This document shows, in pieces, positions 34,181 to 47,200 of a stretch of 64,000 nt of DNA. Source of the stretch: Annona cherimola (taxonomy: Eukaryota; Streptophyta; Magnoliopsida; Magnoliales; Annonaceae); the NCBI GenBank assembly GCA_030490835.1, contig CM059973.1:88123641-88187640 (forward strand). The letters run 5' to 3'. A program made the position numbers and the translations under genes. The first letter of the stretch is position 1. The number at the start of each line of letters is the position of its first letter. The notes below the pieces were generated by a model. That model made no database searches and had not been told where the DNA came from. It saw only the letters and a list, made by a program, of their open reading frames with translations.

Positions 34181-37100
34181 TCAATAGCCATAGCTTGCAC
34201 ACCACTGCATGTCTCTGAATGTTTGAACATATTGCCCATTGTCTGTAGCTTGCCGTTGGTTTAATCAGCAAATGCTTTCCTAAGCTTTTTTTCTTTTATA
34301 ATTGTATTTTCTTCGTTTTCCTTTTTGATGTGATGAACGGCATGGTCTCTGCGGGCACCCATAACGGTAACTGCTTTCCTTTTGAGCAAGTAAAATTCAT
34401 TTCCAGTTTTGTTTTGGCCTTTTTCGGGATTAATAAGTGGAGGCTAATTCATCTGAAAACAGTAATGATGATGTGATTATGGTGATGATGATGATAGTAA
34501 TGTAGTCGGGAGTTTCATTTAGCCCCATTTGTTCTGCCTTTTGAAGCTCAACGCTCCGGCTTCCGTTTGCTACCTAGATTACCATGCGAGCCAATCAAAT
34601 TTCAAAGTTTCCAAAATAGTAACGGAGTTGATGTAAATATCTTCCGGGGTTGACTGGTTGCATTTAGCCTCAGTACATCTGGCTATATTTCACCCATTTT
34701 TTATATTTTTTTGAAAATCTTTTTTATTCAATTGTTAAATTATATATATTTAACAGATGTATCAATTTTTAACATTTTTTTAGACTTTTAGTTTTTTTAA
34801 ATTTTTTAAAATTAGTGATACTTTCATAATTTATGAATTACGAAAATAATTTTAAAAAATCAAAAAAATATCTAAAAGCCTTCAAAAATGGTAAAAATTC
34901 ATACACATTAAAAACATTTAGTTAAATATATCTAGATTAACCGTCTTATAAAAAAAAATATTAACAAATTGCCCATTTTTTGCATACTAATGCACCAAAG
35001 TTAAGTACTTCCAAGTGCATTGTATCATGAACCAATATCTTCATTTTCATCAATCATTCAAGTTTCAGAAGTTGATTCCAATATTTCATGTGGCGTCGGG
35101 ACGGTTGCAATTTTAAAAGAGATGTTTGCCTTTTTATGCAGAGCAATTTCTAAAGAGAAATTCACCTTACATCTAACTACGAAGTTTCTTCTAACCTGAC
35201 CCCACCCCCCCAAAAAAACAAAAAAGGGTTCCAGCCTGCATATCCTTCTCGGGCATTAGCAAAGAAACAAACCTGAAATAAAGAGCGTATGACATGACCA
35301 TAAATCATTCTGGTCTGATCAATCTAAAAGCTTTTGACCGAGTCAGCTGCGACATATGAATTGATTGAGAACAAATGCGGTGTTACAATAGCGCTATTCG
35401 TTTTGAAGATCGTAGCTAAGTACCAAGTCGAGGACCAAATTTTTTTTTTTTTTTAATCCAAACAGAATTTTAGAACGCAGCCCCTCGGAAAAAGGGAGGG
35501 AAGCAAAACAAAAACTAAAAAGACAGGTTTTGGGCACATAATTTGAATGACGATTTGCAAATCCATGGTTTTTTTTTAATCATATCATGTACCTGAGCTT
35601 GCTGTTTATCTTCCATCTTGGGAAGGAGACAGCAAAATGAAGGAAAATCATGGCGTACTTCGCTTTTATCGTGTTTCACATTTATATATTTCATTGGCTT
35701 CTTTTACCCATAACTTACGGCTTGCATTCTGCTATCTGAACCAGTATAAGCTAACGCATAAATCACTCACCTAAATCTCAACCTCTTTTTTTAAAATTCT
35801 CCTCAATAAGTATCTGAAAAACGCACAGATTTTATTAAGAAATCATATAATATTTTCAGACTTGTCAGGCAACCAACTTTGGCTGCGATTAGTGGTTTTG
35901 GTCTAGTCTAATGTGTGGTAATACATAACAACAAAATGCCTGCGCAGCCTGCAACAGAACTTGCAGCATTCATTAATGATGAAGTCGGTATTTTGTAGGT
36001 AAAACCGTGCACGGATACATTACCCTGATATATGCTCGAATTTTCATTTTTCAACCTTCTAATACCATCATCCAATGCAAAGCGTAATTATATCTAGTTT
36101 GTATAAGACTACATAGATTTTGCATTTCAAGTCAAGATTTTTCCAAAAAAAGAGACCCTATCTCACACTAGATTGTGAACAGAGCCAACCAAACCTAACC
36201 CTCAGCCACATTTTGATTCTAGTAGCAGGAAATACTTTGCCATTTGTGTGAGAACGCTAGGACCAGGGCAACACAGCCTCTGTCAGCCCTAGTTACAACT
36301 GTCACGCATGCATGTGAACATTGGGGCCTCAAATGTTAGAAATCTGAGGATTGTTTTTCTCGCTCACCTAATGGATCATTTTGGTGGCTAAGACCAAATA
36401 ATCAACAAACATCAAAGGCCAAAACAAAACATTTTCCTAACAAGCAACATTCTATAAGGGTCACATTAGTTTACGTTTGGGGAAGCAGTGTAAAAGTGAG
36501 CCTATTAACTACATTATTTTAAAAAAAGGTATTTTGTGCTTCGTTTTATTTTATACTCGGTGCTGCAGCTCATTTACCATAATAATGGCAAATCCAAACT
36601 ATACTAAACTATTTGTCCAAATGGAACAACACAATGCACCCGATGTAATGCTTGCTCAGATGATCCTAAAAAAGTGGCACTGGCACCACATGACACAAGT
36701 TAACCAGCTGAACTAAAGACTCAGAGATAAAGACCATTTTTTTCCACATTGGCCCATTGAAAAAACAGGTCATGATTTGGACAGTCTGTATCAGTTGACA
36801 AGCAACCATGGCATGCATATAGATAAGCCAACAATGCACCCAAACCTGATGTAGATAGACACCTTTACAAAATTCTTCAGAAACTAACCTCTCAATTGCA
36901 CGGATGGAGAGAAATTGACATGCTTGAGGGAGGATCATGGAAATCATCAGCTGCAGTGCATGAGGACCTGCAGTTTCATAACAGGGGAAAGAAGAAAGTC
37001 CCAAATCCCACCAAGTCCAACAAATAGACATGAGACCATTGAAAATTTTGAGTGAGAATTACATCTATAGCAGAAATTACACAGGAATCCTGAAGAAAAG

Positions 37101-38238
37101 GACAGCCACCAATTCCTTTGAGGATGCATGAAGTGCCAAAAAATGGCCATTCAAAAGAAAATAATAATCCGACTACACAAAAGAGAGAGAACAGGGTTTC
37201 TTTTTTCTCGATTTTTTCCAAATGAATATTTTTTTCTATTTTGACAACTGTAGAAACCATCCTAAAAAAGCTAGATACAAAATCTGCAACTGTGAGACAG
37301 CAGGTATAACTGCAGATATTAACATTGAAGAAACTGCATTCCCTCTTGAAGAAAAACTAGAATGTTTAGATACCAGACCTCTTATGGGAAAATAGGCAGG
37401 CATTCTAGAATTGGATCTTCAGTGGCAAAGGAATCAGATTCCAAACAGCAGGCATCCTATGCATATGAAACAGGAGAGAAAATGAGTACATTATTCTCAG
37501 TATGAAACCTAAAGACAATCCACGTTTGGGACTTGGAACCCATATGCTATATCTTGATGATCCAAATTAGGAATTCAAATAGGCATTTCTGATTTTGGAG
37601 GAGACCAAAATGCAATGCAATCAGTTACGTCAGTATTAATTATTTAGCTACAGATAGTCCTAGACATAAATCCTTATTCTGCATGTGATTCTATGCATAG
37701 CTCATGATTTAGCAGTATCCACAGGTATATTTGGATAGGGGGACTTTTTAGTGCCTTATTACCTACAACAATTAACTCCACTTCGTCATATCAAAACTAA
37801 TATTTTCAACCACCAACCCTATCTTTCTCATAGAAAAGCACAATTAGTTTGTTTTTATTTGCTATTTCACAGATATTTTTCTCTTTTGTTGACACTATGA
37901 CCTTCAACCCAAAGTTAAAACTCGCGACAATCCAACAAGACAAACCTTGACACATCGGATCCTTTTCATAAACTTTTGAACTTCCCCTGAATAACGGCTA
38001 CATTATTTGATCTACTGAAAATTGACTCGCACTTGATCCAGACAATAAATGCATATGTACCAACGGTGATTAGGAATTTAATTATCCCACCAAATCATGA
38101 ATTGACAATGATCAATTACAGAATAATTTGTGGCATTGTGAATCCTAATTTCAACTGTAACAAGAAAGATACCAAATTATCTGAACCAAACATTTTGCTT
38201 TTTGAAAAATTCATTTGAAAAACAAGGATATAACTTAC
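34181..38238. other. Spacer between convergent AP-1 mu and CCCH/RRM genes
   Basis: It holds the 3' untranslated parts of both genes and one hairpin repeat (34690-34985). Open frames on either strand here (for example 36666-37260 minus) match nothing known. Part of 36.0-38.2 kb may be 3' untranslated exon or intron of the minus-strand gene, because a splice donor follows its stop codon. Confidence 0.4.
34690..34985. repeat. Divergent foldback repeat of the core family
   Basis: The left arm 'ttgttaaattatatatattt' is mirrored by 'agttaaatatatctagatta', and 'ttcaaaaatggtaaaaattc' lies on the right arm. The ends are undefined. Confidence 0.4.
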
Positions 38239-38239
38239 C
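38233..38239 (-). other. Possible 3'-UTR intron donor of the CCCH/RRM gene
   Basis: On the minus strand, 25 nt after the stop codon, the sequence reads cg|gtaagt, a strong plant donor site. A 3' intron this close to the stop would not be expected to trigger nonsense-mediated decay. The acceptor was not located. Confidence 0.35.
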
Positions 38240-38264
38240 GCACTTGGAAAGGTGAACATTTACG

Positions 38265-41200
38265 TCAATCCTCAGCAACCAGATCATCAGATTCATGAGG
38301 TTGTTCATTAGATGGTATAGGGGGAGAACTAGATGACAGGACTTCAACAGTTTCCCTTGTCAATTGATCAAGATCATCATTTTGGCCTTCTGTACTGCAT
38401 TGGTTTTGAGAATTATCAGCTGCCTGAGGAACACCGCTGCTCGTAAACTTTTCTGCATGCAGTGAAGACTCCTCCAGAACTTTAGCTTCAGGACCCCTAG
38501 GGTGACTCCTAGGAGTTGGAGTGGGAGACATTTCCATGCCACTCTGATCATTGCTCAAGTTACTGGCAGTTGTTGACCAATTAAACTGTAAATTATGCCC
38601 TTGGCAGCATCTACCATTTTGAAATGCTCTCTCTGCAGAACGACGAGTTGTAAAAGTTACCCGCACAGAACAATTATGAGAAGATTTTGAATCTGGACTG
38701 CTGGCATGATCCTCCAAATGTTCAAGCTCAACTGTGGAGACATCACCAAATGATGAAAAATGCTCCTTTAAAACAGCAACCTGCAAAATGTATCAACATA
38801 GTAATGCCAAAATAGGATGCAGGAAAATGCATCAATTAAATGGAAGAGAAATATTCATCAGGACAACAAACGCAACATGTGTCCTCTAATTGCAAGCATC
38901 AGTTAAATAAAAAGCCTAGTTATAAAATCAAGGTAGGCATGTAAACTCCAGCCAAAAAAAAAAAAAAATTAAATGTACAGCCTAGCATATGTGGTAGGAA
39001 GAAAATATGCAGTCCATATTAGGATTTTCTCACTAGCAAGAAATACGATAGGCCTGGGGTGCAAGAAGACGGATACATAAAGCAAAAAGGAATGAATATA
39101 TGGCCACAAAGTTCAAAACAAAGGGAAGAAATAGCTTACATTAGCAATGTCAGCAGGCAAAGGAGGGAGAATTCTAAATGTTGTAGGACGATTGTCCAAT
39201 TTGAACCTATTTATTAATGATGGCAATCGACTGGGCTGTTTCAAACTTCTGGGTGATTGTTGAGGCATTGTTGGATTTGTTTTTGTTGAGGGAGAAACAG
39301 GACTCTCCATAGGATTTTTCTTTTCCTGCAACTTCACAGCATCCAGACGAGCCACTGAAGCAGCATTATTTGTAGGCCTATGGGCCACAACTTTGGCAGC
39401 ACCATCTGATGGCTCTGCTTTATGTCTTTTAGCACCTTGCTCACTGGTTGCTTCACTCTTCACCACAACAGACTGCAAATTCAAAAAAGAAGAAAATGAA
39501 ACCATTTAGGTCAGCATAAGAAGATATTGAATCCTGGAGAACACTCCATATACTCTGTCTACAGTTTTAATACCAACAAGAAGAAAATTAAATAGCTTCT
39601 TGAGGAAAAAAAAAAAATCTACTCTAATGTACACTTCCATAGGAAAACTCTGATTGGAATAGCTGAGTGGATAAAATCAACCAGTATATGAAGCAGGTAA
39701 TACATTAAATCATCGGCCAAGCAAGCCCTTTCCAATTCAAAATATAAAATTAAAAATTAAAAAGAAAATTGACTGGATCTAATTCGCATTTTTAATATGC
39801 AGATTGCGCTGCATTCACAACTGTTCACCATAGAAAAGATGGTGGAATCCCCATATGAACTTCTTAATGAAAGACTACTTGTTTTCTCTCTCTGATTGGA
39901 TAAGATGTATCACTTTCTTTAATTTATTCATGCACTATAATATAATGAGTGCACATGGGTGTTGCTCCTTTTTTCTTTTCCAAATGGATACAAATTAAAT
40001 AACTCAAAGAGTTCATCAAAGAAACAGACCAAAAGCAAAAAATATCCAATAGGATTTATAGTAATCTCCCACATTTAGTAGGTCACATACGTACAAAATT
40101 AATAACAAAGAGATAACAGGCATTCTACAAAGAAGAGTGATCCTGTTAGCCCGGGTTAAGTAAATACCCTGCTTAGCCCACATCAAAAAACTCATTTACA
40201 ACAACTTTTTTTTTATCTTTTTCTTCATACACTTGTTTATCTAAGTGTTTTTAACATATAAGTCAAGTTTTACTATTTTTGGATATGCTTATATTTTTTT
40301 TTGAGATTATTAAACATCTATGTGTGTAAATGTATTTAAAATACCCTTATTTTTAAAAATCTAAAAAAATATATACACATCCAAAAATAGTAAAACTTAG
40401 TTTATATGTTAAATACACTTAGATAAACAAGTGTATAAAGAAAAAAGCAAAAAAAAAAAAAACTATAAATGGATGTTTTGAGGCGGGCAAAGCGGGGCAT
40501 TTGCTTAGCTTGGGCTAACAGGATCATTCCTCTTCTACAAAATAGTAAAAACCCAAGGGTCTGCATGTAGAAGAAAACTACATTAATATCACTTGGACGA
40601 ACTAAAGACCATGGGAAAACCATAGACATGTTTTCCGTTAGAAACAACATTCGTGCTCACTTATCAAATTTTTCATCAGGACATCATCTGTAGTTTAGTT
40701 GTGGAGTAAAATCATGTAGTTCGCCCAATTGGTTTACAGAACAAGACTAGTGCTCTGAAGTTACATATCTCGATTCAAGCACAAAAAAGCTAGCAACTAG
40801 AAGGGTTCAAATTTAACTTTCAGCAACAAGGTAACATCTAATATGTACCATGGCGCATTGTAAAAACCATGACTTCTAGAGAAATGTCGGCAAACAATAT
40901 ACATGGCATATGCCTAATAGATTGTAGAAATATGGACGCACAAACCATCAAGCCAGACCATCTAAGTCCATTTTCCAAATTTTCATAAATAAAAACCAGT
41001 CAGGATCATTCTTCCATCTGATCAATGATGGACATGAATACAGTCCAGAACATCAAAAAAAGAAAATTTGACATAATGTCCGTTCAATCATTAAGTGTAA
41101 ATTCTAACCCCAAAAAAAAAAAAAATTGGAGAAATTGAACATGAGCAACTTATCACTACCAAGTACCGATACCCCAAACATTGCTCTTCTTAGCAGTTCA

Positions 41201-44200
41201 AATTTTGCATTGTGGCAAATGAAAACTGAACCTAAAGTCCTCCTGCAGTAATTTGAAGGAACATAGGCACTAAACGAATGTGTCCCTGGGCAAGAAGGTA
41301 ACAGCTTGTGCCATATGAATCAGTTCCTTTTGGAAAGCTGTTAAGCTAAAACTATGGGAAGAAATATCAATGATGTCTACATTGATGTAAGGAGACAAGG
41401 ACCTCACCTCTTTCTCAAGTTTATCCAACAGGCGACGGAAATCATTACGCTTCTGGTCCAGCATTTCCTGCTTCATTCTTAGTTCCTCCTTCAGAAGCTC
41501 CAAGGATTCCAACTTCTTCTGCAAAGGTGGTGTGACTTTGGGACCATTTGCTCCTACCGACCTGGAAGGTGCAACTGCAGCCATAGGAGCGTCAAGACCT
41601 GGTACAATACTTGTATTTGAAGCATCAGATGGCATATTTTCTTTTCCTCTATCACCAGTAGGGCAAGATGGAACACCAGCAGCTAAAGCACCACGAGAAG
41701 AGCCTGATACGACATTTCCACTACTTTCAGCTTCACTAGGAATGCTATCCCGATTAGCCCAAGTCAGCCTGATGAAACGATTACCCATTACAGCATCAGG
41801 TGCCAACAGAGCAGCTTCTGCATCTTCCCTTTTGGAGAACTGCACAAAAGCTTTGCCGCTGTTCAGAGGAATATAAATGTCGATAACATCCCCAAACTTT
41901 TGAAAATGTGAAAGAAGGGCCTCCTTCTTGTTATTTTGCACAGGAATGTAATTAACAAAGAGGGTACGTGAAGCCTTTTGAGTTGGCCTCCCAGTATTCC
42001 GTGCAGTATCCGGATGCATTCGTGCAGTGGAGGCTAAATTCTTCCCTTTTGGAAGAGCTTCCTCAGCCATAGACCGTTTTCCCTTATGGGCACTATCGCG
42101 AGCGTTGGTCAAGGTATCCTCCTGATCTTCCCTCAGTTCATTACCCCGGTGAGCACTAGGATTAATGAAACTATCATTTTTGCTGATCGCTTCTAATCTA
42201 TTTCCAGAATTTCCAATTCTTCCCCAAACAGAAGAAGTTGCACAACTGGAACCAACAGTGGCTGCTCTACCTGAGTGTTCAGCATCATTGCCTTCAGCTA
42301 ACCTGAAATTGAGACGGTCAGATGAATCATTATCCCAGGGGGCTTCAGTGTCATCAATCTTTGGTGAATGAAGTCTCAGAGGTCTTTCTGATGCCTCTAG
42401 CCGGTCGTTATTCCATAAAGGTTGATCAGGATCATACAAGTCTGCTTCAACAGTAGCGCCAGCACCAGATGACACCCCATTGAAGCCCAATCCATCATCA
42501 GCCGCTCCGGGCTTATTGTTTTTACCATGCAACCCTTTGCTGTTGGTCAACATACTTGAAGTAGCTGCAACAGGAGGGAAAGGTCCAGGCCCACCTTGCA
42601 TTCCTAGAAGGTGTGTGCTTGGAATAGAAACAGGAAGATTGAACTGGGAAAGGCTCTGCAAATCAGATAAATACACTTGTAAAAATGTGATAGAAACATA
42701 ATTCAAGATTCAGAACTTATTTGGGGGAGAATATCAGTACGAAATAGGGATGCTAATGGTCATGGTCAACCCGTCAACCCACTTGTCCAACCCGTTTATA
42801 AATGGGATTGGGTTGGGATTTTTGAATAAATGGGTTATGATCCGCCAACCCGTTTAACCATTCAATTAAATAAATGGATTAGGGTTGAGATTTTATAACT
42901 CGTCAACCCGTTTAGTAACTCATTTAACCCATATAACCTGTTCAACCCGTTTAATTCATTCAATTCATTTAACTCGCTTAACTCATTAAAGTTTTATATA
43001 TATACATGTGAACTCCTTGGTTATTTCCCCTCTCTAAGTCTTCCTCAAGTCACCTAATTTTCATTTTTCCACTGCTACCTTAATTCCATTTTCCCATTAC
43101 TGCCTTATTTCCATTTCCACTACACCGAAAACACTCTCTCATCTCTCCCTGCGAGATCATCATCTGCTAGAGTTTAGGCTTTCGGGTTATTTGCTATACA
43201 ACCCGTTATCAACCCACCAACTCGTTTATTAAATGGGTTGTAAATGAGGTTTTTTAAATGGTTTAGTAAACGGATTAGGGTTGAGATATTTTAAATGGAT
43301 TAGGATTAGGATTAGGATTAGGCTCCAACCCGTCCAACTCGATCTGTTAACACCCCTCGTACGAAATGCCACTGGCAAAAGTGCACTGGTATACTAGAGC
43401 CATACAGTAAGTTACATTACACAACTTGCTTTGTGCCGATTTGCAAGAATCCACACAATGGCATAGAAATGCTTCACTTATTCAATAAACATTATACATG
43501 GAGGCATGTAAAAATATGTGCAGCACAAGCGCTAGAAACAAAGGACAACAAAGCACAGACTAAAACTTGTGCCTTTCCTTTTTTCTCACTAGCAACGGGA
43601 CCTTCCTTCTTCTTTCTGGCTTTCATGTTTTAAGAATAAAGAATCAACAACACCTAAATGGAAAAACATACGAAGAATTCAAAGCAACAAGAAACTAACA
43701 AACAAACTGGGCTCAGAAGCTTCAAAACACAAGATGAATGCACTAACCCTTTCAAAAAATGGTTCAAGAACCAGAAGGTCTGGCAAGTTCATCAGGTTTT
43801 GACGTCTGATTACCTTAAAAAAATCTGGTTCAACTAATGCAACAAGCTGGCCAGGCCAGTTTTTAAAAACAAAGTTTTGAGAGAATATTTAGATTGGAAC
43901 TATGATTTTCTTATCCTTGTTTCAAGGTTCAAATAGCCATGAAGAGATTTTCATTGTTAAAAATCATATGCTGGTTACCATATAAAATCACTAACTTGAC
44001 TGAGCTTAACTACCTAGATCTCCTGTCAAACCTGAACAAATGGCCCATTAAACCACTGACACAATTTTAAAAGCCTAGCTTTCAAAGAATTGAAGAAAGC
44101 TGGCAAAGAACAGAACTTCAATTTGGTCCATGTAGGAAAGGCCCTTTAGTAACAACAAGTTCTTTTCTCCCATATTCCTTGCAAGGTGTGGAAAAAATTT

Positions 44201-47200
44201 TCAGCAAAAGGCTAAAAGCTTCGCCTTTGCAAGATCTAGAGCTCCAGCATACATGAAATAACGACAATCTAGCTGATGTTAATACCACAAAAAGCTAAAG
44301 AAACTTGTGACATTGCACATTAAAATGCAGTACAGCACATATCAATTGAAGTACAGCTACAGAGACAATTATGGCTAGAACAAATGAGAGCCATGAACAT
44401 TTGTATGTAGTAGAACTAATGTTGTCAGAACCGAACTTATAAAATGACTGGTTTGAACTGATGCTGTCAACATCCATGTATTTATGATATTACAAATATT
44501 TATTTAAATTGATAAATGTTCTGCTGACCCCGCATAGGTAAGAAATGGCTTATGATGATAATGATGATGACATTGATAAATGTTTATATACATAACCCCT
44601 AACATTATATAGTAAATTTAGAACTTATCATTCTAATTATCAAAACAGGTAAAAAAGGGTGTTTTTGGGAAGTGATAAAACTTTTGATAAAAAAATTTTG
44701 ATGTACAAGTTTTTGAATTGGTAGAAAACGATGTGATAATCACATCATAAGAATATGATAAAGAGTAAAAAGAATAAAGTCAAAATAAATACGTCGATTG
44801 TATAGGTAATTGGGTATAAATGATTGAAAAGTAGGAAAATCGTATAGAAATATGTAAAAAAATGATTAAAAAATAGAGTAGTTGTAGAAAGTGAGAAGTT
44901 TTAGGACATGTTTCGCAACACAACTTCTCAACATAAAACTTTTCAATCTAAAACTTTTTATCTTTCACAACTACCCTAGTTTTTAATTATTTCTTCGCAT
45001 CTTCCTATACAACTATCCTACTTTTCATTTATTTTTACACAACTACTCATGCAACTAACCTATTTATTTTAACTTTATTCTCTTTATTCATCATCATTAC
45101 CCCTATCACATTACATCATTCTCTCATTTCAAAAATTTTTACATCAAAAACGTTTCGTCAAAAGTTTTATCACTTCCCAAACACATCCTCAGATTGAAAA
45201 ATTTTAGCTGGAAAAGTTTTAGAGTTTGCCAAACATGCCCAAAATAAAAAATGTGAATTAAGGATCATATTATGTCTTTTTCCATTTTTTAAAATTTTTC
45301 TATGAAATTTTTCCCCATTATTTTTTAATTCTGCCCAAACAACTCTTAAGTAATAAAGCTTATCTAATTAAATATAAAACAATCCTAAACGCATAAATGT
45401 TTTTAAAAACTTGCTTTACACTTTATTTTTCATATATTTCAAAATTTATGTTTAACTAATTAATGAAGTGGAAAATATTAGGCTACAAACAAGATGTGTG
45501 AGAGAATCTCTGCTTGGACCTTAATTGCATTGCAGAAATATATGAGAGAAATCATGAACATTCCATTTTCCAAAAATCTCATGGCTGTAATAATTAAGAC
45601 ATGGACCAGCAACACTTTTAGGGTGTGTTTGGTTGGAAATAAAACTTTTTGATGAAAAGCTTTCAGAGTAAAAGTTGTCAAGTTGATAGAAAATGATATG
45701 ATATGATATGATATGATAGAAGTAATGACGAAGTGTAAAGAAAATAAAGTTAAAATGGATAGGTTAGTTGTGTAGAAATGATTGAAAAGTAAGATTGTTT
45801 GTATAGGAAAATGTGAACAAAAATAATTAAAAATACGGTAGTTATGGAGAGTAAAATGTTTTAGATTGAAAAGTTTTAGTTGACATTTTTTGTGTCCAAC
45901 CAAACACAACCTGAATGAGTAAATGAACTGACCTTGTAGTTATTAGTTGTATGCATGCATGTAGCTAGCGAGCAAACAAAGAATGCAATGAGTATTTCTA
46001 TCTTTGCTTTTTAAAATTTTTTGAACCAGCCGAACTGATTCCAACTGGTTTTGAGTGGCTCGACCTCAATTTGGATGGTTCAGGCAGTAATTGATTTCTG
46101 AAACAGGCCAAGTTTAGTTGAACAAGACAGGCCACCAGTTTCCAGTTGAAACAGCTGGTCTGGTCCAGTTTTGACAACAGTGGGTAGAACACAAATTTTA
46201 GCCTCAAATACAGCAACCCAAGGCCCAATTACATATCTCAATGCATTTTCATGAATAGCAACTCCCACCCAAGGATCTCACATCCAAATGTGGAAGACGA
46301 GAGAAGTTGCCCTCAGATCCTATAATAAGACTGAACAGGACTGACCCTACTTTAAATAAACTAGTAAGAAACAAAGAAAGAATGACTCCCTCCCACACCC
46401 ATGGAGTACAACTAGTTTAAAGTACAAATTTAGCCCTGAAAACCTTGGCACCAGCAGTAGTGATTAAAAAGTCCTTGAGCGGATGAAAACATACATGTCA
46501 CTTTTAATGCAGAAAATTACCTGAACATCTTCGACGACAATTCTATTTACACCATGCTCCATAGGGCACATGTCTCCTCTCAAACAAAACCCGCGCTCCT
46601 CAAAATCTCGACAACGCTGCCGAGGGATGCCAAGATTAAGGGAAGGATTAATTGGTGGCCTTAGCGACCCTTGCAAACCAAGCGAATGAAGTGTATCCAG
46701 CCCACCATTGGGCATCCCATGAATCAAACCAAATGCACCCCAAGATGCACTCTGCGCACTTGCAGCATTTGGTAGGCCCCTTCCAGGAAATAGGATAGGG
46801 GTTGCTGCTGATCCTGGTGGGGCTACTTGTGATGAAAAATCAAGGTTTTCAACTGAGCTAAATCTTGGATCATGTTGATTCCATGTTGCAGTATTTCTTC
46901 CCCTTCCTCTACCCATAGGAAGGCGACCCAGAGAAGTAGATGTATCGAAACGAGAACCAGGATCACTGCGAAATGGCTGAGACACTCTCAGCCTCTGAAC
47001 TGAATCTGGTAAGGCACGAGGTAATAATGCCAGACCAGGACGCCGTTTTTCAAATTTTGCATTTTCTGAAGGTGCAAAATGGTATTCTTTTTGGAACTCA
47101 CTTGACTGAGGGTCACTTCCTGCAAAAAGTTGTCCATTTTCAAATGGTTTGTCCCGCTTTCTGTTTATCCTCCTAAACAGTTGATCTTGAGGATCCTTGT

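Noticed and set aside
41532..41876. Plus-strand open frames across 41.5-42.7 kb
   Set aside because: They are antisense shadows of the large RRM1 exon of the minus-strand CCCH/RRM gene.
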